The notes below the pieces were generated by a model. That model had not been told where the DNA came from and ran no database searches. It was given only the letters and a program-made list of their open reading frames with translations. Position numbers and translations under genes: made by a program. Of a stretch of 64,000 bases of DNA, positions 22,741 to 33,738 are shown one piece after another (position 1 is the first letter of the stretch; the number at the start of each line of letters is the position of its first letter). The DNA is from Aurelia coerulea (taxonomy: Eukaryota; Cnidaria; Scyphozoa; Semaeostomeae; Ulmaridae): assembly GCA_039566865.1 (NCBI GenBank), contig CM076951.1, positions 17,989,484 to 18,053,483 on the forward strand. The letters run 5' to 3'.

Positions 22741-23665
22741 TCAATGATGTGGTCCTTTATTTCTTTCAATATTTTTGTCTCTCAGCCCAAAAGAATGAGA
22801 AGAAAATTGAAATCCTTTTGTTTTGAAACGATTATTTGGGTCTACCACTCATCACAGTCGAGTGTGGATGTAGTTTCATTTCTTCTTTCGAAAAATCAAA
22901 AAAATATTTAATAGTCATTGCAGAAATTTTGCCTATTCTGCAAGAGCACCCGAATCTAGCGAAATTTTGGTACATTGATATTTTACATAGATAGTTTTAT
23001 CATCTCTGACAGTGTTATTAGAGCTTCTCTATCTCTGTTACACATATTCTAAAATTACTCAGATTCCTGCAAATTGTCCAAAAATATCGTTGGATTTAGA
23101 CTTTTTTGTAGAAAACAAAAGATATCTGATTAATACCGTTGAAGGTTGTTATGAAACTTCTTCAGATCTCTTAGCTGCTCCTCTGTCGTTGCCGTCTTGC
23201 ATTCCTTATTTAGGTCCTTGATCATTACGCATATGCCACACTTTGTGAATCTTCTCCACAATCTGATCTTTGGCCATTAACCCAAATGTCACCATTTCAC
23301 TCAATAGTTGGAAAACACATCTCCTTTCTTGTAACATGATGGAAGGTGGATCTTGTCTTCATCAGGGGCTCTGTCTCCACAATTCTCAACAAACTACTTT
23401 TTCTGTAACAATCTTCTGCCCAAATCGAGCCCTTCGGCCATCCAAACGACCATTCAGCACGTAGTCTTCCCGCAAAGAGTAAAATCTACGAGAAAATGTG
23501 TGGCCAGTGAGAAAGAGTTTGCATCCCTTATGGACTATGGACTATGGTTAACGCTACCAATGACTTGTTCACAAGATAAGTGCTGATTATCGTAATTTCA
23601 AGTCCGAAAACAAATATCTCTTGGAGCGATCAGGAAATAGCAAGAGGAAACCATCTCCAAATGTA
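22741..23665. other. Flank between element A and the next repeat
   Basis: Should hold the upstream half of the RecQ-like fragment on the minus strand, but no clear helicase motif was found apart from a short possible stretch at 22741-22790. On the minus strand around 23410-23500 a reading REDYVLNGRLDGRRARFG looks protein-like but is bounded by stops. Nothing else supported. Confidence 0.4.
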
Positions 23666-23858
23666 CCGGGTGTCCCAAAAAGTATATCGATTTGGTTGGC
23701 TCTAGCGATGTGAATTTAGCTTTAATCAATGGCTAATCATTATCAAAACTCTCCTTGATAGTCAACTTGAACATAGATACCTTGTTTGTTGGTATTCATG
23801 CCTTGAGAGCAGAAATATCAACCTTGAAAGCTCAAATTTGCGTCCACCTGCAAACTAG
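23666..23858 (+). repeat. Mariner-type repeat, copy A left half
   Basis: Starts CCGGGTGTCCCAAAA after a TA dinucleotide and matches 57969 onward (copy B). It is cut at AACTAG (23853-23858) by element C and resumes at 32425 with AACTAGAGCTAGGCC. A third partial relative lies at 35640-35810, similar to 58440-58590. Confidence 0.75.
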
Positions 23859-23889
23859 TATGGAGGCCCAATCTGGTCAAAATAGTTCA

Positions 23890-24110
23890 AGGTGGTTCAA
23901 TTAATTTCATCCTTTGCAGAATTAATTTTCTGTATGTTTGAATTAATATTGTAGTGTCAATGAATTAATTTCTGTTCATTCTCTATATTTCCCCTTGTTG
24001 CCAGATTGCTTTTAGTTGTGAATTATTTTTGTGTTTACATGGTGGAATTATGTTGGTGTACAAACGGAATTAATTTTGTGTCGTTTCGGGAATTATTTTA
24101 AGCTAATCCC
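23890..24110. repeat. Left subterminal AATTAATT-rich region of element C
   Basis: Repeated GAATTAATTT-like motifs spaced by 20-40 bp, with a mirror-image set at 32190-32400. These are candidate transposase binding sites. Confidence 0.6.
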
Positions 24111-24199
24111 AGGAGCCTTTTGGCGGGACATATCCCAAGATTCAGTGCAACATGATTTGTATAACCTCATGCGTGTACAACCGCCTCGAATATTTGAAC

Positions 24200-26140
24200 A
24201 TGGAGCCTGAAGGCCCTGAACAGCCAGAAGATGCAGTAGAAAGGGTACGTACAATTGCAAAAAGTGCAATTGAAAGTATCAATGAGCTGACGAGGCTTGT
24301 AAATCAGAATAACACGTCTAGAAGATTATCAATAGCCAGTGCAGCAGCCCCTGGGCCTAGCCATAATAATAGGCCCTCGTCGTCGTTGTCGTCGTCTGCT
24401 GGTAGTGTACCATCATGTTCAACAAGTGGCCGCAATTCAGCAATATCAGAGCTGCACAGAAGGTTTCCAACAGCTGGTGCGAATAGAAATAACCACCATG
24501 GTACCAGACCAGTGAATCCTTTCAGATATCAGCCTTATACAGCATCAAGGCCAGGATCTCGTCGTGCAGGGCCAGGTAGGCCAATCGGTTTAGATTTCGT
24601 GTCAAAGGATGTCATAATCTTGGAAAAAGATACTCAAAAAGTCCCTTCCAAGACTGAGAAACAATATCTAGAGAGGAACAAGCGAATTATTTCTGGCTTT
24701 GATATCAACCGCCAATGGCATGACCTGAAACTGTTTCAAGAGCTGCAAAGTTTGGTGCCAAAAGATCATATTGGAGTTGCAATGGATTTTGAGATTGTTA
24801 AGAATAGTGGTGGAGCAATTGTGAAACCAAATTTGCCTCCAAATAAGAGAGTTGATTCCAAGCTTCTCCTTAGGTCTATTGCCCCAACAGGGGCAGTTTA
24901 TTTGAGATTGCTTGATGATATTACATCAGATAATGATGATGATGATTTTCTGTTAGAACTACCTGTCTTTGGAGTGAAGAAAAAAGAAAAAACCCCAGTG
25001 GTAATTGAAGTCAATGAAAAAGAAAGTCCCCCATTGGTCACAGTTAAATCTCCTGAAAATGAACATTATGAAAAGCCAGTGATTCAGTTGAGTGATGGTG
25101 AAGAGCCAAAGCAAGATGAAAATAATCTGTCAATGAAGGAGGCTGTGTTTGAACCTACCTGCCCATTTGATATCAAATCAATTATAGATAAAGCAAAGAC
25201 CAAGAACTTGACAGATCCAGTTGAGATTCTAAGATTCCTTCAGGAAACTGTTGTGCAGGGAAGAGCTTTGGAACTCAACTCTGTTGATGAAGTCATAGCT
25301 GATGGACCAACAAACTTTATTACTGTTGACAGGGAAAGAATATTGGAATCAACATTTAGTGAACTTGAATTTGTTATAGACCAAAGACTAACATACCAAG
25401 TTGACTTTATGGGGGAAGAATCTGTTGATAATGGGGGACCACGCAAAGAGTGGATAATACTTGCTAACCGTGCAATAAAAACAAAATATTTTGAGCATGG
25501 CTTGAGGCCTTTGCTGTCTCCAGATTACTACTACGTTGGAATAATGTTTGCTGTAGCAATTCTGCAAAATGGGCAAATGCCAGCTTATTGTGATGAGGCA
25601 GTACTTCAGCAAATTTTGAAGAGCAGTGCAGATCCTTGCATTCAGAACATGCAGAAAGGGATGGAAAAGCTTGGTATTTTATCATCAGTTCGAAGCTTCC
25701 CTGTATTGCTTCATTTGCTTCGCCCTAGTCCAGCACATCAGCTAAGTGTACAGAGCTTGCTCCATTTGCTGAAGCCAAATTTTTCAGATGCTGGGTCCAA
25801 TGCTTTGGTGAAAGAGAAAGAAGTTTACCAACTTTTTGTCCGCTATGTGAGAGAAGTTGCTGGTGGAAGAAGGATTTGTGGCAACTTAACCTTAAGTCTT
25901 GGAAACATTCTGCAGTTTTCTACTGGCACGACAGAAGAGCCAATACTTGGCTTTCAAATACATCCTTCTATCGAGTTTACAATTCCCCAAGAAGCCAACA
26001 GCTTTACACCCTGTGCACATACATGTATCAATGCACTGAGCCTTCCAAGAGCAACTCTTGGGAGTCCGTTACCAGATATGGAGCGCCTTTTTGGTATATA
26101 TGACTTAGCATTTGCCAACTCTTATTTTGGAATACAGTAA
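24200..26140 (+). CDS. HECT-domain E3 ubiquitin ligase-like protein of element C
   Basis: The open frame reaches back to 24152, but the second Met (24200, MEPEGPEQPEDAV) is the better start because the first 16 residues are Cys/Tyr-rich and unlike the rest. 646 residues. The N-terminal half is a Ser/Asn/Gly-rich linker, then acidic. From about residue 400 it reads as a HECT domain: VDFMGEESVDNGGPRKEW, FAVAILQNGQ, GNILQFSTGTTE, FTPCAHTCINALSLP and FGIYDLAF near the end. The Cys of TCIN (residue about 609) is at the thioester position, so catalysis looks preserved. The family transfers ubiquitin from E2 to a lysine. HECT ORFs annotated as G2E3-like are common in cnidarian and fish genomes. Here the gene lies inside transposon ends and faces the integrase gene, so it is element cargo or an accessory factor. 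Confidence 0.85.
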   Translation: MEPEGPEQPEDAVERVRTIAKSAIESINELTRLVNQNNTSRRLSIASAAAPGPSHNNRPSSSLSSSAGSVPSCSTSGRNSAISELHRRFPTAGANRNNHHGTRPVNPFRYQPYTASRPGSRRAGPGRPIGLDFVSKDVIILEKDTQKVPSKTEKQYLERNKRIISGFDINRQWHDLKLFQELQSLVPKDHIGVAMDFEIVKNSGGAIVKPNLPPNKRVDSKLLLRSIAPTGAVYLRLLDDITSDNDDDDFLLELPVFGVKKKEKTPVVIEVNEKESPPLVTVKSPENEHYEKPVIQLSDGEEPKQDENNLSMKEAVFEPTCPFDIKSIIDKAKTKNLTDPVEILRFLQETVVQGRALELNSVDEVIADGPTNFITVDRERILESTFSELEFVIDQRLTYQVDFMGEESVDNGGPRKEWIILANRAIKTKYFEHGLRPLLSPDYYYVGIMFAVAILQNGQMPAYCDEAVLQQILKSSADPCIQNMQKGMEKLGILSSVRSFPVLLHLLRPSPAHQLSVQSLLHLLKPNFSDAGSNALVKEKEVYQLFVRYVREVAGGRRICGNLTLSLGNILQFSTGTTEEPILGFQIHPSIEFTIPQEANSFTPCAHTCINALSLPRATLGSPLPDMERLFGIYDLAFANSYFGIQ

Positions 26141-26282
26141 AAACCCTCATATAAGAACCTACAATTTTTGCAAGTCAGCCTGGATTCTTAAAAAATGACT
26201 ACAATGAAAATGGTACTTCAATTGGACAATTTCAGCCTATAGGCTCTTAATCCAGTAGGTTCTTATACGTGGGTTTTTGCTG
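26135..26282. repeat. Mariner-type MITE at the HECT stop codon
   Basis: Ends CAGTAAAAACCC and GGGTTTTTGCTG, flanked by TA (26133-26134, 26283-26284). Inner arms ATAAGAACCTAC and GTAGGTTCTTAT pair. It begins one base after the HECT Ile codon. Removing it would still leave CAG TAA, so the protein end is unchanged. A partial relative is at about 16150-16265 in a Kolobok transposase intron. Confidence 0.8.
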
Positions 26283-26284
26283 TA

Positions 26285-28045
26285 CAGTAATCTGACAAAA
26301 ACGTTTTCGAATAAATGAGTTTGGTGGAGGCAACAGACTTCCAATTCATTATTATAATAGACCAAAGTAGTTGTTGAATACATTTGTTGTTTCAGTGAGT
26401 CTATGGACTTCACATGAAAGTTAGTCCAACATATATTTTCCCCTCTAAAATATGTAAAATCAGACTTACCATGATTTGATTCTTCTCCAGGGTTAAAATA
26501 GGTTTTGAGCAAAGTCAGTAAATGGTAAAATGTGAAGAAATTTGTGAAACTGTTTATATTTGCACTTCTCAATGATGTGAATGTGGATCTAGCAGCCCCG
26601 TCAAGAGCAGACTGGCTACATGCCAATCTGGAAAAAAATTATTTGTTTGTAAACAAGTGCAAGTGTACAACATGACTTTTTGAGGGAAACAGACACTGTT
26701 TTATCTTTGGCCAACTTTTTTTTAAAGTCATTCACATTTCATAAGATACAGATAGGAAAGGAAATTATTTGGGTTAAACTGTGTATTATGCAGTTAAATT
26801 CTGTCTGTGACTCAAAATCATGATGGACATATTGGTATTTTTAAATATTTTTTTCAGAATTTTGTTAATGCTTTGGCTGATTTTTGTTCTGTTGCATTGC
26901 TCTTTACATATGTATTGCATTTGTTTTTAACAATTGCTCCCCAATCAGACAATATATGATTGAAGATTTACAATGAGGGTTACAATCTTGAGTTCAAGCT
27001 TGTGACAGTATGAAAATGTTTTCAGCTAAATAGTCATTTGAATATTGTCTTTTGTGTTATTGAGAATAAGTGTTCAGTAGCCCAACTGACAGCTGTGCAC
27101 AGCAATGTAAAAGAAACAGACTCAACTGGTTTCCCCTTCATGTTTATTTAGTTGCAACGAAAACCACTAAATTTGTTTCCACAACATTTTCTCAGGTGTC
27201 AGCCAGTTGAGTCTGTACTTATAGGTAATGTTGCCCAAACCTTTTTACATAAGAACTAGTTCTAGGATGGCTGAAAATGTAAAAAGCTCTAGTACAATGT
27301 TTGACAAATTTTTGAAAGCTAGATTCAAGATAAAACAGCATAAAGATGTTATATACTCTTCAATAATATTAACTCTCGTGTGTTTACATAATGTAATATA
27401 GTACATAGTTTAGCAGGCTTTCCAATTGATGTTTATATGTCAAGAAACACATCAAAAGCAGTGTGGAAACTACAAATCATACTTCTTGTACTCAAAGATT
27501 AAGAAACACTCTTCCAAGAAGTGGAAATTTTCATGCAAAATTAGGAAATTTTAGTTCTATCTGTGCATTTGATTTAAATTTGTTAATTATTTATACTGTA
27601 TACATTTTACTTTATAACGTTTGATGGTTTGTTAATCCTTGCTTGGATTGTATTGAAAAGTTGTTTTGTTATGTTATGTTAATGCGAAAGTTACATGTGC
27701 ATACATTCTTTCCATTTGTCTAAAATGCTGCTTCTATTGGTCTTGTACAAGTTTAGGTACACATATTTTCTTATTAAGAAACTGCTTATAAGGAGCTCAA
27801 CTCGAAGAAAATCCTAAGCATACTTTTACTTTATTTAAAATTTTCATGTACTTGAGTGATGTCCAAACTTTGGAAAAGGTGAAAAACTTTTGTTTTGAAA
27901 TGTTCATTGAGGGAACAGGTGGTAAACTACAGTAGAAACGTGCATTATGAGTATGGAAACTTACAAGAAACTCTGAAAACTCAAAATCTGATAAAAGGCA
28001 TTCAGTACTGGCTCAGATTCTTAGTTTCTTATAAAAATGCATGTA
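26285..28045. other. Element C interior without gene
   Basis: Holds an inverted pair AGACTCAACTGG / CCAGTTGAGTCT about 100 bp apart (27118-27216). At about 27770-28045 there is a copy of the dispersed repeat also seen near 37.5, 38.1, 39.1 and 61.4 kb (phrases TTAGTTTCTTATAA, CAGTACTGG). Confidence 0.5.
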
Positions 28046-28201
28046 CCATAAAAGCTCTATTAAGGCTGGGGGGCTTATTTAATTTCAGACACTCTAGAGG
28101 GGGGCTTATTAGAGAGGGGGCTTATTAGAGAGGGGCTTGATAGAGAGGGGGTTGGTAGAGAGGGGCTTGATAGAGAGTGGGGCTGAATAGAGCTTTTACG
28201 G
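28046..28201. repeat. MITE with internal minisatellite
   Basis: Ends CCATAAAAGCTCTATT and AATAGAGCTTTTACGG with TA on both sides (28044-28045, 28202-28203). The centre is about six imperfect copies of GAGAGGGGCTTGATA. Tc1/mariner-type by TSD and length. Confidence 0.8.
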
Positions 28202-28428
28202 TATGTATGTAAGTAACTTACAAGTGTGGTGCCAGAAATCTTCCAACAGAGGGGCTGGAGCTTCCGACAGGGGGCTAAATGACTAAAATATGCAGTTTAC
28301 GTAGTATATGTTATTTTATCAAATCTGCTGTGACAATAACCCACAATTTCCACTCATGGGGGGATATACTGTATGCTTCTGATGGGGGGAGGGTGCTGTA
28401 GTCCTCTTGCCTTCCCCTGGCTCCACTC

Positions 28429-30459
28429 CACTGTGATCCAGCAAAAGGAAAAAAATACAAAATATCGCAAAAATCAAATTTAATCGAAACAGTTACTATG
28501 ATATACGGTCTTAAAGAGGATATGTTAAGGATCAAAACAAAGCAAAAAGTAAACTTTTATGACTTCTGAGTCCGGAGATATTTGCTTCCAAAGTTGGATG
28601 AAATTGACATTGTTTACTTTTCATGTAATTTTTGGTAGATTTCTACAGAATGCTCATTACAACAACAAGTTAATTTACTAATATCTTTGCCCAGGGTTAT
28701 CCGATTTTAATTCAGTTTGCTTTAATTGATAGAACAACATGTCCTCTTACAAGAGAGTCGCTCATTGATCCTTTCAGAACCCACTTTTTTGTTTTCTTGT
28801 CATTTTTCCGAAATGCGCTTATTTTCCTGAAAAAGACACCAAAAACGCGTAATTTGAGATTAAAAGTAAAAAATAAAAAAATTAAGGCCGAATATATCTA
28901 CCAAACCTAGATTTTATCACAGCAGCACATTTCAGCAGATAGTCTGCCAATGCAATCACTCAGGATCGTGCAGGGAAAAAAGTTATTTTATTTTGAAAGT
29001 GGCCACTACCACTTTTTTGCTATTTTGAGCCCCCATTATTTTCACGTGCACCTTCAAACAAACGCAAATCCTGTAACTCATGCTTACAATACACCATTCT
29101 GAATGATTTTATCCTTTTTGATTACAAAGTCCACTTTGTAATCTAAGAAGGGGCTTCGATGTCAGTCAGTCAGGAAGAAAGAAAGTAAGTAACCCACTTC
29201 CGTCATGCTCGTTAAAGCAATTGATTAACGCTTTATCTTTAACAAGTGTTCTGGCATTCGGAAAGTAAAAGCAAATTCACTATCTCCTCCGCAGAGGCCT
29301 TTTATACTGTTTTGATGGAACTATCTTAAACATTGGGACTCCTATCTGTATGCAATTACCAAAAACATTGTAATAATAATATATTTAATGTTTTCTCAAC
29401 TCACACAAATAAAAATGATCCATACAAAGTTGAAGATGTCATCAGCGATGGTTCCTGAAGACTGGTAAAGTTGGAACTGTGAAGTGTTATCATTTTGACT
29501 TGATTACATCAATTTCATGGTAATTACTGAAGTGAAATGATCAGGATGCGCACAAAAACATCACACATAACATTGTACATATAATATTGCCTTGTCTTGA
29601 AGCTGGTTGGCTACAAAACGCTCCTGGTGTACTTTTTCAAGGCTAAAATTGCATGTTCACACCATGCTATCCCAGGTCTTAAGACAGTTCATTTAGAGAG
29701 CCACAAAATGCCTCTGCGGAGGAGCCTTTTAATTCAATTTTACTTTCATTTATGTCAGAACACTTGTTGACAAAGAGAAAACCATTCAAAATGATATCTC
29801 TTAAGCATGAGGTACAGGATTTGCGTTTGTTTGAAGGTGCACATGGGGGCTCAAAATAGCAAAAAAGTAGTAGTGGCCACTTTCAAAATAAAATAACTTT
29901 TCCCCCTGCACGATCCTGAGTGATTGCTTTGGCAGACTATCTGCTGAAATGCACTGCTGTAATAAAATCTAGGTTTGGTAGACATATTCGGCCTTAACTT
30001 TTTTATTTTGTACTTTGAATCTCAAATTACGCATTTTTGGTGTCCATTTCAGGAAAATAAGTGCATCTAGGAAAAAGAACACAAAAACAAATATTTGGGA
30101 TCCAGTTGAAGCAACAAGCAACTTCCTTGCAAGGTGATAAGTAGTTCTATCAATTAAAACAAACAGAGCTAAAATCGGATAACCCTGGGCAGAGATATTA
30201 GTAAATGAATTTGTTGTTGTAATGAGCATTCTGTAGAAATCTACCAAAAATTACATGAAAAGTAAACAATGTCAATTTCATCCAACTTTGGAAACGAATA
30301 TCTTCGGACTCAGAAGTCCTAAAAGTGTACTGTTTGCTTTGTTTTGATCCTTAACATATCTTCTTTAAGACCATATATCATTACAACGGTTTTGATTAAA
30401 TTTAATTTTTGTGATATTTTGTATTTTCTTCCTTTATTTTCGCATTCTGGATCACTGTG
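28429..30459. repeat. 2.0-kb foldback element inside element C
   Basis: Arms pair over about 870 bp (28429-29310 and 29710-30459) with a ~400-bp spacer. Tips read CAC(T/A)GTGATCCAG and may be flanked by a 5-bp CACTC (28424-28428, 30460-30464). No coding capacity. Confidence 0.8.
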
Positions 30460-30522
30460 CACTCCTGGTAACTTGTAAAATAACAACTTTATCAGATGCC
30501 TGGCCTGTGAACTTTCTTACAT

Positions 30523-32097
30523 TTATAGCAACTGGCTCTCAAGGAACAATACACACTGCTGAAAAATAGTTTTCCCATCGTTTTCATCATTTTCAAGAGG
30601 ATTAGGAAGATGTGTTGCTAGAGTGTCAGGTAACCCATTGATCACAACTGGAGCAACATTCACTTGATATTCCTCATCACCCACAGGGACAAAACCTTCT
30701 GGGTCAATACCATATTCCTGCACTTCTGTTTCATTTAAAACAATGTCCTCTGAATTTATGTTCTCCAGCATTCCACTTGCCCACATTTGTAAGGGAGACC
30801 TGTTCCCTTCAGAGGAAACAGGACGATTATTCATCTGCTGAGTAAATTCTGTTAATGATCTTTGTATCCTTGGGATGAACACATGATGTAGACAAAACAT
30901 ATGCACATTGTTAAGGACATCAAGGCTTCCTTCGGACTCCATTTCATCAAATATCCTTGAGTAGAAGACAAGGACACCAGAGAAGATGTCACGATGGAGA
31001 CGTTCAACACGGCAGTTATGCACAGAAGAACCAGTTATAATACTGCCCCGGTTCTCCCCACGATGCTGTATCATGTAGGCTGCCACAAAATAATTTTCCA
31101 TTCCCTGATCACTACGCACTCTGGATGGCAACCCCCATGCATGCACTGCACCTTCAAAAAGACAGAGGACTGTCTCAGCCTTATTATTATCATGGCACGA
31201 TGCATAGAGTATTGTCCTCGTTTTGCCATCCAGACAAACATGCACTATAAGTTTGTACCTAATCAACTTGTGGCATGAGTCAATGTGCCATAAGCTGTTA
31301 GGCATAGGAACAAAGTACTTTCTTCGACTGATAACCATTCTCCAACGTAGAGCTGTACCAACAGGGTCCATGCGGCGGATACATTCACTGGCTCGCCAAC
31401 GCTGAATACGTAGTCCTCTACTCCTCAAAGCTCCAATAAATCTTCTCCTCCCAATGTTGGGAGTAACTGGTCCTCCTTCATTTCCAGTTATGTCTCTGTA
31501 AATTTCATCTAGCTGGTCATCAGAAATCTCTGAATAATGTTCAAATCGGTCACTGAGACCAAACTCCCGACGTCTCCGCTGCAAGGTTGAAATGCTGACT
31601 CCGAGAAGGGAGGCTATTTTCTCCCAAGAGAAAAATAAGGAACGGAGGTGTTCAAGCTGCTCTTGTGTGATACAAAGTCGTTTCCTGCCCCGGTTACCTG
31701 CACCATTGTCTAGTACTCTGGTTGAATAAGCAACGTTCACATGATCTTCGTAGTCCATGTCATCCCTTCCGTCAATCAAAGATAATAAGAATGAAACCAA
31801 GCCACTTAGTTCTTTTTTCAGATCTTCGAGTGGCCTTTTGAGCATGAATGAAGGAAGGCCTGTTGCATTCTGCATTCCAGATGTTACCTCTTGCAGCAGT
31901 ATTGTGACTGTGCCTAGGCCATCCATTAGTCTGTCTCTTGTCTGGGTGAGCACTGAAGTACTTTCACCTTGCATATCCTCAGGAGATGTAAACAATGCAA
32001 CAATACTCTTAACATTTTGACAAAAAAGTGAGAACCCATGAAGGTTTCTGTCACGTATAGAGAGTGAAACTCTGGCTGCACGTCCGTTCCCTGGCAT
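30523..32097 (-). CDS. IS3EU-like integrase/transposase of element C
   Basis: 524 residues in one open frame from ATG at 32097. Residues about 1-125 form a predicted helical N-terminus. A helix-turn-helix follows (QLEHLRSLFFSWEKIASLLG, then STLQRRRREFGLS). The catalytic core has the first Asp in WHIDSCHKL (about 268) and the second in VRSDQGMEN (about 331). The third acid is the Glu of CRVERLHRD (34 residues after the second Asp). This is a DDE integrase fold as in IS3 and retroviral-type integrases. A C-terminal TEFTQQMNNRPVS segment and an acidic tail follow. No frameshift or stop. It should cut the TATGGAGGCCC ends. No reverse transcriptase or LTRs are nearby, which argues against a retroelement. 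Confidence 0.85.
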   Translation of the reverse strand: MPGNGRAARVSLSIRDRNLHGFSLFCQNVKSIVALFTSPEDMQGESTSVLTQTRDRLMDGLGTVTILLQEVTSGMQNATGLPSFMLKRPLEDLKKELSGLVSFLLSLIDGRDDMDYEDHVNVAYSTRVLDNGAGNRGRKRLCITQEQLEHLRSLFFSWEKIASLLGVSISTLQRRRREFGLSDRFEHYSEISDDQLDEIYRDITGNEGGPVTPNIGRRRFIGALRSRGLRIQRWRASECIRRMDPVGTALRWRMVISRRKYFVPMPNSLWHIDSCHKLIRYKLIVHVCLDGKTRTILYASCHDNNKAETVLCLFEGAVHAWGLPSRVRSDQGMENYFVAAYMIQHRGENRGSIITGSSVHNCRVERLHRDIFSGVLVFYSRIFDEMESEGSLDVLNNVHMFCLHHVFIPRIQRSLTEFTQQMNNRPVSSEGNRSPLQMWASGMLENINSEDIVLNETEVQEYGIDPEGFVPVGDEEYQVNVAPVVINGLPDTLATHLPNPLENDENDGKTIFQQCVLFLESQLL

Positions 32098-32189
32098 ACT
32101 GTTGCTTCCTTCCTTTTGGCAGGGTGCAACATTTTGTTATCTGGCTAAGGATCCTGGGATATACCCAAAAGGCTTCTGGGACTAGCTAT

Positions 32190-32400
32190 AATAATTCGCT
32201 GAAACCAGAAAAATAATTCCGTTCGAAGAACAAAATTAATTCCACCGTTTCAACACAAAAATAATTCATAAATTGGAGAAAATTAATTCGTTTAATGATG
32301 AAATTGCTTTTGCAAATGACAAAATTAATTCTGTTTCATAATATCAACAATACCAAAGTTTACAAAATTAATTCATCAATTCTGTTTGTAATAAAATCAA
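32190..32400. repeat. Right subterminal AATTAATT-rich region of element C
   Basis: Mirror of the left subterminal region, lying just upstream of the integrase start codon, so promoter and binding sites may overlap. Confidence 0.6.
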
Positions 32401-32424
32401 TTTTGACCAGATCGGGCCTCCATA

Positions 32425-32530
32425 AACTAGAGCTAGGCCTTTTGTTTCTTATGGAAAACTTGCATGCTTCGAGCCAAGTAACACATATTCTTGGATTTAT
32501 ATAAATTTGGCTATATTGGAGAAAGCATTT
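32425..32530 (+). repeat. Mariner-type repeat, copy A right half
   Basis: Resumes after the second AACTAG, and its first ~25 bp resemble 58437-58465 (copy B), where the same region is uninterrupted. Similarity then fades. Confidence 0.6.
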
Positions 32531-32985
32531 TAAGTTGGCTTCTAAATTAAAAGAAACAAATTATGAACCTTGTTTGGCTAGAATTGCTAAACGTTCTTTG
32601 AAGAATAAATATTCCAAGGACCAAGGTATAGCGGATATCTGTTGCCAACCTTACCCCCCCCCCCCCCCGACAAAAGCGGTCAACAGCGGTGACCACAAAA
32701 GAGTAATGTTAATGTGTCTTGTACAATGGGAGATTTCTATAAATCATTGTTGAATTTGAATAGCTTCTTAAACAATAACCCAGGTGTTTGAGGAGTCCCA
32801 CGGCACCTCATATTTACAGGCAAACCTCCAATATACTGGCACCTCAAATTTACAGGCTCGCGCTACGGTGATATATGAGTTTTTGCATTGCTTTAGTCAT
32901 CATAGTAAGTAAGTTTTTGCATACTTTCAACATCGCTGTTTCAGCAGAGGATGTTTTCTGTTGGTAATTTACCTTTAATTTCGTT

Positions 32986-33738
32986 TTACAGGTTGGAGAA
33001 AGATTGTGCCATTGATCTTTGCCACTCTTCCATGTGTTGACGGCTATATCCTAGCTTTAAAACTAAGTTAGGAATGCCTATCTTCTCATCGTCATACTTT
33101 GTTAAGACTTTCATTGCTTCTACCATGGTGCCCCAATTCTTTGGGTCGACCAAGTCAAAACTAGTAACGTTTTGACTGCCAATTTCCTTGAATACTTTCA
33201 GCAGTTTGGCAACTGACTTCACCTTATATGAGATGTCATTTCTCTTTGCGGGTCCATCCTTTTCATACATGATGGTTCCATAATGTACGAGTAGTTTATC
33301 AGTTCTGACCAACAGACTGATTCCATCATCTTACATGCGAGCAAGCACATCCTCTGCAAATCTTTGGAGTTAAGTGCATCCATTGTTGATGTAGCAAGTA
33401 GTGCTTTACTCAACTTCAGTATGTCTTTGCCAAACGAATCTTTCTTTTTGCCGATGACAGAATCATTGCTGGGCATGACCTTGAAAACTTCGAAAGGAAT
33501 CTTGCCTTGAAGAAGCCTAGGCAGTGGGGACATGGTTTAATGTTACCAGCATCTTTGCTGGCTCTAACAGGTTGTGCCTGTCCATCATTTTTAAGGCTTG
33601 TGATAGAGGACTGGTAGCGCCGGCCCTTCTAATGCTGCGGAAAGCAGCATATCGTTCCTTTGAGCCCTTTGGGTACGTCAATGCATGTTGGCATGTTCTA
33701 TCTACCGGACCCTCTGGACCATTGGACCATTGGATCAT
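32986..33738 (-). pseudogene. C2HC-finger mobile protein fragment with several frameshifts
   Basis: Minus-strand pieces in different frames make sense only together. RTCQHALTYPKGSKERY comes first, then a frame change near 33600. A C2HC finger follows (CPHCLGF, then FSRSC, at 33537-33475), another change, ACKMMESV, a change near 33312, and finally RTDKLLVHYGTIMYEKDG and a helical tail. The arrangement resembles a multi-copy cnidarian/fish protein with a CxxC..H..C finger and a recombinase-like C-terminus. I cannot name it with certainty. At least three frame breaks mark it as decayed. Its upstream part is cut by the foldback at 33690. Confidence 0.5.

Larger units (their letters stand above)
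23859..32424. mobile_element. Element C: IS3EU-like transposon carrying HECT and integrase genes
   Basis: Ends read TATGGAGGCCC inward, with the match extending through ATCTGGTCAAAAT. They are flanked by the 6-bp duplication AACTAG (23853-23858 and 32425-32430). Both subterminal regions (about 23890-24110 and 32190-32400) are rich in inverted AATTAATT phrases. A 6-bp TSD, a TAT terminus and an IS3-type integrase are what I recall of the eukaryotic IS3EU superfamily. Two intact convergent single-exon genes are present, and a 2-kb foldback has inserted between them. Confidence 0.85.

Noticed and set aside
24152..24199. Upstream Met as start of the HECT protein
   Set aside because: The 16 extra residues are Cys/Tyr-rich and unlike the acidic, low-complexity N-terminus beginning at 24200.
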